64,000 nt of DNA from Morella rubra (GCA_003952965.2 CM025855.1:2145252-2209251); one strand, 5' to 3'; positions 36,885 to 49,128 are shown, counted from the stretch's first letter. Notes: generated from the letters alone by a model not told the origin. Made by a program: numbers and translations.

Positions 36885-39800
36885 GAGAAGACCCTGGAAA
36901 TGTCAGACATAATTACAAAGCAGGGGAAGATGACCCCTGGACAGGTTAGATGCAATTATACATCGCAGCCAAATGACAAAACAGGTGAAGCTCATTTCGA
37001 TATCATTTGAAGTCTCTACTTTGCCTAAAGATGCCGAGATGTGAATTTTAAGAGAAAGGGGCCCGCTCTGTGCTCTTCTATGTGTGACAAAGAGAATCAA
37101 TTACATTTCACGTAACATCATCAAACTCCCAACTGACTTGGGAAGGTCACTTGGGTAAAATGTCAAAAGACTGCAATTTGTCTGGACAAATAGATTTTAA
37201 TATAGCAATTTGAGTTGGCTTCTCCTAGTGGCTTTTTCATATATATATATATATATATACGACTGTTTTCTTTTATTTTCCTCTTTCAAAACAAGTCTCA
37301 TGGGCTACTAGCTGCATGTTAATCTTTACATAAAGCAAAAAAAAAAGGGCCAAACAGGACACAACATTTGTAGGGCCAGCAGGTGTACAGCCCTTTAGGC
37401 CTTAAAGATTGATGTATTGGGCTTTATATCCTTTTTCTTTGTAACCAACTTTAGAGGCATATTTGTATTCAGCACTGATAAATGAATTTTATTTTTATTG
37501 AGAAAAAAAAGGACAACATGTGTAGGTGGCGATATAATTATATTCTACCTTTCTAGATCCTTGTTTTTCTTTTTCGCATAATACATGTTACCTTATGTCT
37601 CATTTGTTTTTAAATTCTATGTTTTATCTTGGGTGTGAAGAAAATTCTGTTTCATTTTGAGTATGGTTGGACGTTGAATTCAGGTTTCTTTATTGTTCTG
37701 TTTTTGAAACACAGCTCTGCAGCTAATAAAAGATGCAGAAGTGCAGGCCATCATAGGGCCACAAAACTCGATGCAGGCCGATTTTGTCATCCAACTCGGG
37801 GAGAAAGCTCAAGTGCCCATTATATCATTCTCAGCAACAAACCCTTCTCTCACTTCCCTTCGAAGTCCATACTTCTTTCGAGCAGCTCAAAATGACTCAT
37901 CTCAGGTGAAGGCCATTAGTGCAATCATTCAAGCTTTTGGATGGAGACAAATCGTGCCAATCTATGTAGACAATGAGTTCGGGGAAGGTATAATATCCTT
38001 CTTGGTTGATGCCCTTCAAGACATTGATGCCCGCGTCCCTTATCGGAGTGCCATTGCTCCATCGGCCACAGATGACGAAATTGGTCGAGAACTTTACAAG
38101 TTGATGACAATGCAAACTAGAGTCCTCGTCGTGCATATGGCGCCCAAGCTTGGTTCTCGGCTATTCACCAAGGCAAAAGAGATTGGAATGATGAGTGAAG
38201 GTTATGTGTGGATCATTACCAACGGGATTGCTAATTCTTTGAATGCCATAGAACCTTCAGTCCTTGAATCAATGCAAGGGGTATTGGGTGTAAAGACCTA
38301 CACTCCAAACACGAAAGAGCTTCAGAATTTTACAGTTAAGTGGAAAAGGAAATTTCAACAAGAAAATCCTTCCATTATTGATGCTGATCTGAATGTTCTT
38401 GGCCTATGGGCTTACGATGCTGCTTCAGCACTGGCCAGGGCAGTTGAAAAGGTTGGGACCACAAGTTTTGGCTTCGAAACCACAAATGCTTCGAGCAATT
38501 TAACTCATGTTCTGGAAACTATGGGGACCTCCCAAAATGGTCCAAAACTTCGCCAAGTGTTACTGGGTACTAGATTTAGAGGGCTTGCTGGGGAGTTCAA
38601 TCTTGTCAATGGACAGCTAGAATCATCAACATTTCAGATAATTAATGTGAACGGTAATGGAGAAAGAGCGGTAGCATTCTGGACTCCAGGACGTGGACTC
38701 AGCAAGAAATTGAATGCGAGCAACACGCCCGCATACTCTACTTCCAAGAACAACATAGGACCTATCATATGGCCGGGTGACGCAAGCTCTGTTCCCAAAG
38801 GTTGGGAGATTCCAACAAATGGAAAGAAGCTACGAATAAGTGTTCCAGCGGTGGGTGGTTTTAAGGAATTTGTTAATGTCCAATATGATAATAGCACAGG
38901 AACACCACAAGTCACTGGGTACTGCATAGACGTCTTCAAAGCCGTCATGGAAACATTACCCTATGCTGTTCGCTACGAGTTCATTCCCTTCGGTCAAAGC
39001 TCTACCACTTTCGATGATTTGGTCTACCAAGTATTTCTCGGGGTTAGTAAAAATCTTCATCTTTCTATTTTAAGAACTAAAAAGAAATTAGCAGAAAAAT
39101 CTGACGTCTCAGATCAATATAGCGGAAATGATTTCCTTCTATGTTAAACGAGAAATGGACACTGAAAAAAGATATGGTCTTTGCATTCAAACCTCGTCAT
39201 ATATAATAGGTTCGAATCGTTCGATCACCACCTATTTTTCAAATGTGTTTCCTCTTCTCCCTCCTGATTTCACCTGCTGTCTAAACAAAGGCACAGCTTA
39301 CAGTATTCATGAAAATCATGGAAACAACTGCTTTGCTTGACAGAAATTTGACGCTGTCGTGGGAGACGTAACGATCTTAGCAGACAGGTCTAACTTTGTG
39401 GACTTTACATTGCCATACACGGAATCTGGAGTATCAATGGTAGTACCAATTACAGACAATGGGAAGAAAAACGCATGGGTGTTCTTGAAGCCTTTAACTT
39501 GGGACCTTTGGCTCACAAGCTGTTGTTTCTTTGTCTTCATTGGCTTTGTGGTATGGGTCCTTGAACACCGTATAAATGAAGATTTTCGAGGGAACCACGC
39601 AAATCAAATTGGGACAAGCTTGTGGTTCAGCTTCTCAATCTTGGTTTTTGCTCAACGTAAGTTCCCGTCCCGCTCTCTAATTTCATTGATAATACTAGCA
39701 AGAATACTCGGTGAAAGGCCCGTGTAGGCACAAGGCATCTGCTGCACACACATATAGGCTTATTTACTCTCTTTAGTTATGCTGCAAATCGGTTTTAGGG

Positions 39801-40253
39801 ACATTCAATTTTGGTATTTTGTGTGACTCGTCAATTCCACCCGTTTATCTGCTGATAGAAGTTAACCAGCTGAGTCTAAATTATTATGCATCTGTGTAGA
39901 CAAAGAGTTAGAATCTCATATATATTGTTAGCACCTTTCTTTGGAAAGTTTTCTTTTGCTGAATGCATGTAAAGCAATTATTTGTTTTCTCATGTTAAGG
40001 AAATTGTCGAATTATTTCCTTTGTTGAAAATGAAATTCAGACTTGTTTATTTACTTGTGGTATGAAAGAACTCATGCTAAGCTTTTATTTTAGCAAACTC
40101 TTGTTTACTTCAAAAGATCAGATCAAGAATGTGAAACATTTGTTGAAAAAGACAATGTCTAGACTGAGACAGAACAATCTTTGTATTTTCTACGAAACTA
40201 TTTTATTCTCATATACGTTTTGATTGTGAATCTATTAAATACGGATTAAATCT

Positions 40254-41261
40254 GAAAAATCTGTTTTAGACCCTATTAACACCTAGAGAGGGGTGAATAG
40301 GTGTTGATACTTTTTTTTTCCTTTCTTTTTATCAATAGACAAATTTAGAACAAGTCCTAAGAGAGTCTTATATAGATGTAAAAAGTATTTAACAATCAAC
40401 AAATATGCAGCGAATATTAAAACAAATATCAAAGAAAAATATCAATCAGAATTAATAAATCAATCACATGTCAAGACAAGAGATTTGATGACAAGTGGAA
40501 AACTTTATTAAAGGAAAAACCACTTCGGCCTAGTAGCCACAAAAAATTTCACTAGAAGATAAATCTTACACCGGTGACTCAGACACTAACAACATCCAGT
40601 TGCTCGACTTTGACAACTCCAAAATAATAATCTAAATAGTCTAACCTAGACTCGCTCCTTTGCGGTTAATCCTCAGCCTTCTGAAGTTCTTCTTGTAAAT
40701 CTCTTCACGAACGCCCTTGTTCTTCAACACCGGTGAGCTGCCAATTTCCTTAAGCTCTCTGAAGGCTTCTCACAAAAGGTTGGTTAAATGGTAATTGAGG
40801 TGATTGATGTATGAGAAAGAAAATAGTAACACTTTAGGTTCAATCAAGGGATTTTTCTGTCAAGTATAAGACGCCTAGGAAAGATGGAAGATAACTTGGT
40901 TAAGCCTCCTGGATGTTTTTCTCACCGTTTGAGTAGAAAAGGATAAAGAAATTTGAAATCAGGGGAATTTCGCTCAAGCCACTCTAGGGCGAAAATAGAG
41001 CGAAAATCATATTCCGGAGATACACTTGAGAGATTTTAGGATCGGATCACACTTTGTGAATTTGAACTTCTCTTTCAAAATTCAAACGCTCTTCATCTTT
41101 ATCTTCGTGATTCAAATGCTTTCAAACTCTAATCTTCGCAATTCAAATGCTTTTCAATCTTAATATTCTTAGGAGACATCTTGAACACTTAAACAAATAC
41201 TTATCTAAATAATTCAAACTACAACTCAAATTTGAAACAGAATTTGTCAATAACATTAACA
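40254..41261. mobile_element. Insertion of about 1.0 kb in GLR locus 1 intron 3, with empty site in locus 3
   Basis: The introns of loci 1 and 3 align on both sides of this block, but locus 3 lacks it: it reads straight through aaatct at 60308-60313. In locus 1 aaatct occurs at both ends (40248-40253 and 41262-41267), a likely target duplication. The left end (gaccctattaacacctagag) is the reverse complement of a motif also found near 46295 (attcaccccttttaagtgtt), so the same repeat family may be present there in the other orientation. There is no coding capacity. The class is not assigned. Confidence 0.8.
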
Positions 41262-42440
41262 AAATCTATGTTGGTAAATAATTCCAAAGGAAGATAAACA
41301 TTGTGTGATGATGCCTAGATATACTTGATCTACTTTTGGGTATAGTGGCTGCTTGCTGAAGTATATATACCAGGGTGCAGTCCTGTATGTACGTGTTTTG
41401 TTGCTGGCTCATACAGTTGAATTCAAATGTCAAATATACTTGAATGAATTGGTGTCCTAAATATATTATTGACTCGATATTTTACAATATAATCATATTC
41501 TCCTTTCTTATTCACAGGAGAGAAAGTGGTAAGCAATTGCACTAGGTTTGTGGCGATCATATGGATTTTTGTGGTGCTCATACTAACTCAAAGCTACACC
41601 GCGAGTTTGACCTCACTCTTGACAGTCCAACAGTTGCAACCAACTGTTACTGATGTAGATCAGCTTTTCAAGAATGGGGATCAGAATGTTGGATGTCAAA
41701 AAGGTTCATTTATTTTCGGAATGTTAAAAAGGATGAAGTTCAAGGAATCTCAAATAAAGCAATATAATACTACAGAAGAATGTGATGAACTCTTGTCAAA
41801 GGGAACAGCAAACGGTGGTATAGCAGCTGCTTTTGATGAAACCCCTTACATGAAGCTTTTTCTAGGAAAATATTGCTCTAAGTATACAACGGTTCAATCT
41901 GTCTACAGAACTGATGGTTTTGGCTTTGTACGCTCTCTTCATCTCTTAAATTTTAGTGTTCTTCAATTAGTACGCATAGATTTAAAAAGGGATTTCTTTT
42001 GGTTATATGAATTGCAGGTCTTTCCAAAAGGTTCACCTCTTGTAAGTGATGTTTCAAGGGCAATATTAAATGTGACCGAAGGAGGGAAGATTAAAGAGAT
42101 TGAAAGTGCCTGGTTTGGGAAAGAAACCAATAATTGTCCCGACTCTAACACTCGAGTTTCTTCTCATAGTCTCACCGTCGCAAGCTTCTGGGGCCTATTC
42201 CTCATTGCCGGGGTTGCTTCCTTAACAGCTCTCATCTTCTCCTTGTCTGTGTTCCTTTACAAAGAGAGATACAAAATCTTTGCACCTTCTGTGGCAGAAG
42301 TCTCAATACGGGGGAAAATTCAGCGTATATTAACAGTCTTTGACAGCTTAGACAGCTTACATCCAGCTGGAGAAAAATTACAGCAAGAGAAAAATAACAA
42401 GGTTCGTGATGGTGCAATTGGAGTCTCACCATACACGTGA

Positions 42441-42642
42441 AGCCCACCAAGTCGATTGAGCTCTTCAACACAGAGGGAATCCCACTCTACTGTCCGGAAA
42501 GGTTCAGGAAAACCATCAACAGAACATGGCTTATTCTAGTTCAAACGGTCAGACTTCTCAACTAGCACTAAATACTGAGTTTGTTGGCCACCCAAATCCA
42601 GAAGTACCAAGAACCCCAGAAATATATGATGAAAACAGTTAA
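42441..42642 (+). pseudogene. Lost C-terminal tail of the GLR reading frame (locus 1)
   Basis: After the stop at 42438-42440 the sequence still looks coding: the same frame runs for about 32 codons (SPPSRLSSSTQRE...), and an overlapping frame from 42524 runs through SSSNGQTSQLALNTEFVGHP to a stop at 42640-42642. Clade-2 GLRs of many woody plants have a Ser/Pro-rich cytosolic tail of this kind. The same stop and remnant follow locus 3 (61491-61692). Confidence 0.5.
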
Positions 42643-43257
42643 TTCATTCCCTCAGTCGGTTTTGAAAATTTAAAGAGGTATCTAGGTATCATTTTCCATT
42701 TCAGGGGAAGTACTTCTTTGTGGTAGAGAACTAAAGCTATCTGCATAAGCGATTTGGTTTTTAGCTGTGTTGTGACTAACTGAAGCTCACAATACACTGA
42801 AAACAAGGAATGTTAAACCAAGTAAGGCTAGTCTTTCTTCTGGGGAGAGGGCAACAAAACATTATGTGGAAAACACAATTCAGGTGGGGAGTGTTCAATT
42901 TCTCTCCGGCCTCCTGCTTTTAGTACTTTGTATGCCTTTTCCTAATCCATCCATCTATAAACATGATTTTCTTTTACTTTTTCATTTCAATAGTTCTATT
43001 ACAAGCTAATAATTGCCTCTGTCTACGCACCTCTATTTTTGGTGTGCGTTGATGGAAGTGGGGACGGATGTTTAGAGAACGATGTTGGGAAATAAGGAAA
43101 TCTGGGACACTTTTGGATACACTTGCATTCATTTAGTTGGAAACTCTGGGACTAAAAAACTCTGTATTTGTCGGTTTCGCGTATCCTGAGAAATTGTAAT
43201 TAGACAACTTCATTGAAGACCATTAGATGGTGCAACATAGCTATCTAGTTCATGCTT

Positions 43258-43600
43258 CTCTGTCTTTCCTGAGAAACTGAGGAGGTAGTCTATATCCTTC
43301 AATATCCATGGACAAGGCCAACTGTGTTTGGATCAGAAATGAATGTTCTGAAAAAGAAAGGACTAAAAACCTCTGTCTTTCCTGAGAAACTGAGGAGGTA
43401 GTCTATGTCCTTCAATATCCATGGACAAGGCCAACTGTGTTTGGATCAGAACTGAATGTTCTGAAAAAGAAAGGACTAAAAACCTCTGTGGTGTGATTAG
43501 TCTATGTCCTTCAATATCCATGGACAAGGCCAACTGTGTTTGGATCAGAAATGAATGTTCTGAAAAAGAAAGGACTAAAAACCTCTGTGGTGTGATTTGA
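43258..43600. repeat. 113-bp tandem repeat behind GLR locus 1
   Basis: Units start at 43258 and 43371, and a shorter third copy starts near 43497; all share agtctatgtccttcaatatc and the following ~85 bases. The homologous flank of locus 3 has one unit only (62312-62425). The repeat number therefore changed after the duplication. Confidence 0.9.
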
Positions 43601-45156
43601 AGGGATGCAGAAGCTACTTGAGTTTGTTAGATGAGGAGAAGATAATGGCTTACTAGTCTCAGTCACTTTGAACACTAAAACATCAGCAACTCTGTGTGTT
43701 TCCTCTTTCAACTACATGTCTCTATTAGAGGTGGTTGAGTTGGGTTTTGGCAATTAAGATCTCGGAGAGCTGAACGAAAACCGTGGTGGAATCTATTTTA
43801 ATTGTATTTTTCATAACCTGCTTCTATCTACTTCTTCTGATTATGGGGGAATCCATTCCAATCACTTTGTGGGACTTGCCCTCTATGTTTGACCTCAAAA
43901 CATCCGCTTTTGGAGACTTCTGGCAGCGATTCCTTATTTTTCATTCCTTTTCAAGCTTTTTAATTACGTACGCCACACTTAAAAGAGCCAGGCTGCCGAG
44001 AAAAAGATTTGTCGAGGAAACCACATCACACATGCAACTAAAAAGAGACCTAGCAGTCGCGGATTACATAATATAGCCCCAAAATACTCAAAAACGAGTA
44101 CCTAATAAGGGCCTAAAAGTAAATGCGGGGTCGTCAGTTGGGCCCCCAAAGACCTTTCAATTATAACTTTACAGCCCATCTAGCAATCTGGTGTTTCCAT
44201 TGTGACTCCTGTTCATTGTGGTTAACCTATTATATTTAGGGAAATCAATGGCAATAATGGAAAATAATTCAGAGAGACCAATAATGGAGAATAAATGCAC
44301 ACCAAAGTCATATTCTTCCACCTTCCACCTTCCACCTCAAGTGCGAGCTAGATAACCAAGCAGCCTCGTATGACTGTCTCAGACTCTCAGTGACCTTTTG
44401 TGTCCCTTTCCTTTTTTTTTGTCTGAATAATACATTTCCTTGCATATTGGAACCACGTAAAGTACAAAAACAATTACGAATCCAAGCAAATCAAGTTGCT
44501 AAATCAAAGACTAGCGAAATCCAAAATGGATCAGATGTTACAAATACTTCATGCCGAACAGAGAGAGCAGTGTTCTTTTTCTTGTTATAGTAATGCATTC
44601 ATTTCACACCAAACTAAAAAAGAAAAAATAGTCTCGTTTGACGAATCTTACGCGTATAGCTATAAATAAATTTATGAAAACCAAGGTCACACAGGAAAAT
44701 TCAAAACTAAGACTACAACAATATTTTTAATCCAAAAAACATAAGCCTCATGAAGTTGACTTGTTCAAAGGGAAAACAAATTTTTACAGTTCAACTTTAA
44801 CTGGTCACAAGTTTTTGATGTTCAGTTCAAGTAGATATATAATTAAACGCTCTCTAGTTTTCTGCGGAGCATCACTTTCACCCTGCTCTTCCCTGCACAA
44901 CTATCACTTTCATGGAAAGCCATAAAACCAAAATATACACAGAAACTGACATTATTGTACTTCTGTTTGAAGCTACTGATCATATGCAATTGCCGGCTTT
45001 CCCACGATTTTGCAAGAACTTTGACATGCGGGAGGATTATATATGACCGAGAGATTCCTGATACCTTTACTAAAGAAACAAAATGGGAGATTAATTACTC
45101 GTAGAAATGGTGAATTTCAAAAATTATAAATTTTGGATTTTCTTTATGAAAACTTG

Positions 45157-45785
45157 TGAAACCCTATTAGGTTTCGTGGGAGGCCGACTTGAAGTATTAT
45201 TGAGGCCTCCATTGAGCATACTTGTGTAGGCTATGTGGAGCGTGGTTTACTATATTCGACCAGGCTGATAGGTGCCTGGGGACAAGCCCGGGCACGGTAG
45301 GGGAGACGCGGAAGCTTGGGCTGATAGATACTCAGGGGGACAAGCCTGGGCACGACAGGGGATATGCGAAAGCCTAGGCTAATAGGTGCCCGGCGGCAAG
45401 CCCGGTAAGACAAGAGACTAGTACGCTTGTATGCCCGGGATGACCGGGACAAGCCTGGTAGGCTCGGTATGCCCAACTAACCTCTAGGTGTTGAGATAAC
45501 TCGATATGTCCTGTATGCCCAGGGTATTTTTGGTCAGGCGGCGTCCCAAATCTTATATATACGGTGCTTAGAGTTAGGGTTTTGTATGTGTCATATTATT
45601 TTCTTTTGTTCGTCCATGCATGACGACTGTCTCCTTGTACTTTGTACGACAATAGTAAAAACACTGCAACTCTGTGGACGTACCTCACATTGAGGGAACA
45701 CGTAAATCTTTGTGTCCTTATTCATGTTCTTCTTTATTTCGTTTCTTACATTATTCCGCACTAGGAAATTACATTTTTCCCAACA
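45157..45785 (+). mobile_element. Solo LTR (629 bp) with 5-bp target duplication
   Basis: Begins TG (tgaaaccctattaggtttcg, 5' end at 45157) and ends CA (cccaaca). ACTTG flanks it on both sides (45152-45156 and 45786-45790). A TATA-like box (tatatatac) is at about 45556, and the last 100 bp (gtaaatctttgtgtccttat) look like the U5 part of a copia-type LTR. There is no primer-binding site behind it and no internal region, so it is a solo LTR formed by recombination. Confidence 0.85.
45265..45400. repeat. GC-rich tandem repeat inside the solo LTR
   Basis: Two and a half units of about 57 bp share ctgataggtgcc-like starts and the motif ggacaagcc(c/t)gggcacg. They lie in the presumed U3 part, upstream of the TATA-like box. 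Confidence 0.75.
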
Positions 45786-45790
45786 ACTTG

Positions 45791-46334
45791 TGCCTCCTTC
45801 TTTGAGAGAAAAACCCTAGAAGATTTGTGCTTCAATATTGATGAGTTTTTCTCTATTCTTCCTTCAAATATCTCTGTAACCTTCATGGTGTTGAAGATGC
45901 TGAAGAACAAGGTTTGTTCATGAAGAATCCATAAGAAGATCCTCAAAGTCTGAGGGAATGCCGCACGGAGCGGGTCTAAGCAAGGTTTAGATTATTACAT
46001 CAGGGTTGTCAGAGTCAAACAACTGGGGTTGCCCGTGTCTGAATCACTGTTTGTATGGTTTTTTCTTAGTGGATTTAGGTGGCTGCTAGCCTGGAGTGGT
46101 TTTTCTTTGAATGGTATTTCAAAAGTTTTCAACTTCGCCACCAAATCCTTGTCTCTTTGTGTGATTGAAATTTGTTTTAATTTTTCGTGCTTATTTGTTG
46201 ATTGAGTTGATTATTATGCATATCTAGGCTGAACAATTTTAGAACATATTTTAAAATTATTATTAATTTGTTAATTAGAGAAAAACACATATTCACCCCT
46301 TTTAAGTGTTATTGGGGTCTAAATTTTTTCCGAT
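45791..46334 (+). mobile_element. Older retroelement-like fragment
   Basis: Shares long blocks with 50396-50900 (for example gattattacatcagg, cagagtcaa, ggggttgcc, gagtg(g/a)tttttctttgaa). The strand is inferred from the order of the shared blocks and the U5-like context. No coding frame. It joins directly to the truncated GLR locus 2 at about 46335. Confidence 0.5.
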
Positions 46335-49128
46335 CCATCCATTATTGTTCTTGGCCTATGGGCTTACGATGCAGCTTCAGCACTAGCAAGGGCAATTGAA
46401 AAGGTTGGGGCCACAAGTTTTGGTTTCGAAAAGACAAATGCTTCAAGCAATTCAACTCATGTTCTGGAAACTTTGGGGACCTCCCAAAATGGTCCAAAAC
46501 TTCGCCAAGTGTTACTGGGTACTAGATTTAGAGACCTTGCTGGGGAGTTCAATCTTGTCAATGGACAGCTAGAATCATCAACATTTCAGATAATTAATGT
46601 GAACGGTAATGGAGAAAGAGCGGTAGCATTCTGGACTCCAGACGAGGACTCAGCAAGAAATTGAATGTGGGCAACACGTCTACATATTTTATTCCAAGGA
46701 CAACATAGGACCTATCATATGGCGGGTGACGCAAGCTCTCTTCCCGAAGGTTGGGAGATTCCAACAAATGGAAAGAAGCTACGAATAAGTGTTCAGTGAG
46801 GGTGGTTTTAAGGAATTCGTTAATGTCGAATATGATAATAGCAGAGGAACAACACAAGTCACAGGGTACTGCATAGAGGTCTTCAATGCCGCAATGGAAA
46901 CATTACCCTATGTTGTTCGCTACGAGTTCATTCCCTTCGATCAAATGCCGGACGATCATACCTCTGCCACTTACAATGATTTGGTCCAACAAATATTTCT
47001 TGGGGTCAGAAAAATCTTCATCTAATTGCTGCTTTTAAGAACTAAAAAAAGGAGCATTACTATAAGAATGTTTTAAGTTTATCCTATTAAAAAAAAAATT
47101 AGCAGAAACATATGACGTCTCAAAATAGCGGAAATTATTTCCTTCTATTTTAAACAAGAAATGGACACTGAAAAAAGATGTATAAGGTATTGCATTCAAA
47201 CCTCGCTATATATAATTTGTTGGATTAGCGACTTTTTTCAAATTTGTTCTTTCTTCTCCCTCCTGATATCACCTGTTGTCTAAACAAAGGCACAGCTTTC
47301 AGTATTCATGAAATGATAGCAACTCCTTTGCTTGATAGAACTTTGACGCTGTCGTGGGAGACGTAATGATCTTAGCAAACAGGTCTAACTATGTGGACTT
47401 TACATTGCCATACACGGAATCTGGGGTATCAATGGTCGTGCCAATTATAGAGAGTGGGGAAAAAAACGCATGGGTGTTCTTGAAGCCTTTAACTTGGGAC
47501 CTTTGGCTCACCAGCGGCTGTTTCATTTTCTTCATTGGCTTTGTGGTGTGATCCTTGAACACCGTATAAATGAAGATTTTCGAGGGAATCACACAAATAA
47601 AATTGGGACAAGTTTATGGTTCGCCTTCTCAACCATGGTTTTTGCACACCGTAAGTTCCCCTCTCTGGCCTGCTTTCTAATTGATTTCATTGATAATACT
47701 ACCAGCAGCATTAGGAAGCCTCAGTGTACATTAATGCCTGTGCAGACACAAGGCGTCGGCTGACACACATGTAGGCTAGCTTGTTTCTAGTTCTGCTGCA
47801 AATTCATTCTAGGGGACATTCAATTTTGGTGTTTTGTCGTATGTCACAGCGAATTTCTAGCCACAATGGACATGTTAAAAATGTGGCATCTAGAATTTAA
47901 CTAGCTGGGTTTAAATTTTATGCATCCGTGTAGACAAAGAGTAAGGATCTCATGAATATTGTTAGGACCTCTCATTTAAAATTTTTCTTTTAGTTGTTTT
48001 CTCATTTCAGTGTAATTGTTGAATTATTTTCTATGGAACTGTTTTATTGTCGTATAATTTTTTATTGTCAACCTATTCTATATAAATTGTTTCTGTTTTG
48101 GGTTTAGTGGCTGTTAATTTGTTGAAAGTATCTATACGTATAAACAGGTTGAAGTTTTGTAGGCGCTATGTCGCTGGCTCGTATATATGCTTGGATGAAC
48201 TGCGTCCTAATTAATATAGTACTGACTTCTTCGTTTATAATGTAATCTGGTTCTCCTCTCTTTTTCACAAGGGAGAATGTGATAAGCAATTGCACTAGGT
48301 TTGTGGTGATCGTATGGATTTTTGTGGTGCTCATACTCACTTAAAGCTACACTGCGAGTTTGGCTTCTCTCTTGACAATCCAACAGTTACGACCAACGGT
48401 TACTGATGTAGATCAGCATATTAAGAATAGGAAGAATGTTGGGTACCAAAAAGGCTCGTTTATTTTGGCAACCTTAAGAAGCTAGAAGTTCGAGGAATCT
48501 CAACTAAAGCCATATGATACAACAGAGGAATGTCATGAACTCTTTTCAAATGGAACCGCAAACGAGGGTATTGCAGCTGCTTTTGATGAAACCCTTACAT
48601 GAAGCTTTTTCTAGGACACCATTGCTCTAATTATACGACGGTTCGATCGATATATAGAACTGCTGGTTTTGGCTTTGTAAGCTCTCTTTTATCTCCTATA
48701 TATATTTTAGTCTTCTTCAATATTTAGTGTACACAGAGCTTTAAAAACAAGATTTCTTTTGGTGATATGAGTTGTAGGTCTTTCCAAAAGGTTCCCCTCT
48801 TGTGAATGATGTTTCAAGGGCAATATTAAATGTGACGGAAGGAGAGAAGATAAAAGAGATTGAAAGTGCCTGGTTTGAGAAAGAAACCAATAAATGTCCT
48901 GCCTCCAACGCTCTGCTCTCTAATAACCTTGGACTCGCAAGCTTCTTGGGCCTATTCGTCATTGATGGGGCTGCTTCCTTAGCAGCTCTCATCTTCTCCT
49001 TGTCTAGGTTCCTTTACAAAGAGCGTGTATTAACAGAGTTTGACAGTATAGACAGGTTTCATCCTGCTGGAGAAAAATTACTGCAAGAGAGAAATAACAT
49101 GCGTTATGAGAGAAACCCACCAAACTGA
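46335..49128 (+). pseudogene. Glutamate receptor-like channel, locus 2 (truncated pseudogene)
   Basis: Only the last third of exon 2 (about 46335-47004), exon 3 (47339-47650), exon 4 (48272-48676) and exon 5 (48778-49128) remain; the signal peptide and most of the ligand-sensing amino-terminal domain are gone. Breaks seen: a frameshift after AVAFWTPDED (about 46640), another in the S1 region near 46795, a 1-bp loss at the end of TM1 (about 47550), a TAA in place of the Gln codon in TM3 just before SYTAS (about 48343), and a stop in S2 near 48484. The exon 3 and 5 acceptors read tag and the exon 4 acceptor is caag instead of cag. The pore exon keeps TSLWFAFSTMVFAH. It diverges more from loci 1 and 3 than these do from each other, so it is the older copy. 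Confidence 0.93.

Larger units (their letters stand above)
35885..42440 (+). pseudogene. Glutamate receptor-like channel, clade 2 type, locus 1 (possible pseudogene)
   Basis: GLRs are ligand-gated cation channels of plant membranes. Exons: 35885-36153, 37715-39042, 39344-39656, 41518-41927, 42018-42440. Exon 1 gives a signal peptide (SLSFFFLVIRSGSIFSAEA) and the start of the amino-terminal domain. Exon 2 carries the rest of that Venus-flytrap domain (IIGPQNSMQADFVIQ) and ligand-binding half S1 (TGYCIDVFKAVMETLPYAVR). Exon 3 has TM1 and the pore loop (IGTSLWFSFSILVFAQ). Exon 4 has TM3 with SYTASL and most of S2. Exon 5 has TM4 (LFLIAGVASLTALIFSLSVF). Exon 1 has lost 2 bp near its 3' end relative to locus 3 (gatgttagttgcagc against gatgtcgttagcgcagc), so exons 1 and 2 do not join in frame at the expected donor. 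An alternative weak donor (after 36137) would restore the frame. All other exons are open. It is therefore either a recent pseudogene or a gene with shifted splicing. Confidence 0.8.

Noticed and set aside
41928-42017. Open read-through between GLR exons 4 and 5
   Set aside because: The frame stays open across the 90-bp intron in locus 1, but the family sequence continues directly from GFGF to VFPKG, and locus 3 has a stop in the same place, so it is an intron.
43783-44076. 97-codon frame recurring at 62624-62917
   Set aside because: Perfect conservation here only reflects the recent duplication of the flank. The frame begins without an ATG (GTG), has no known motif and lies in non-coding 3' flank.
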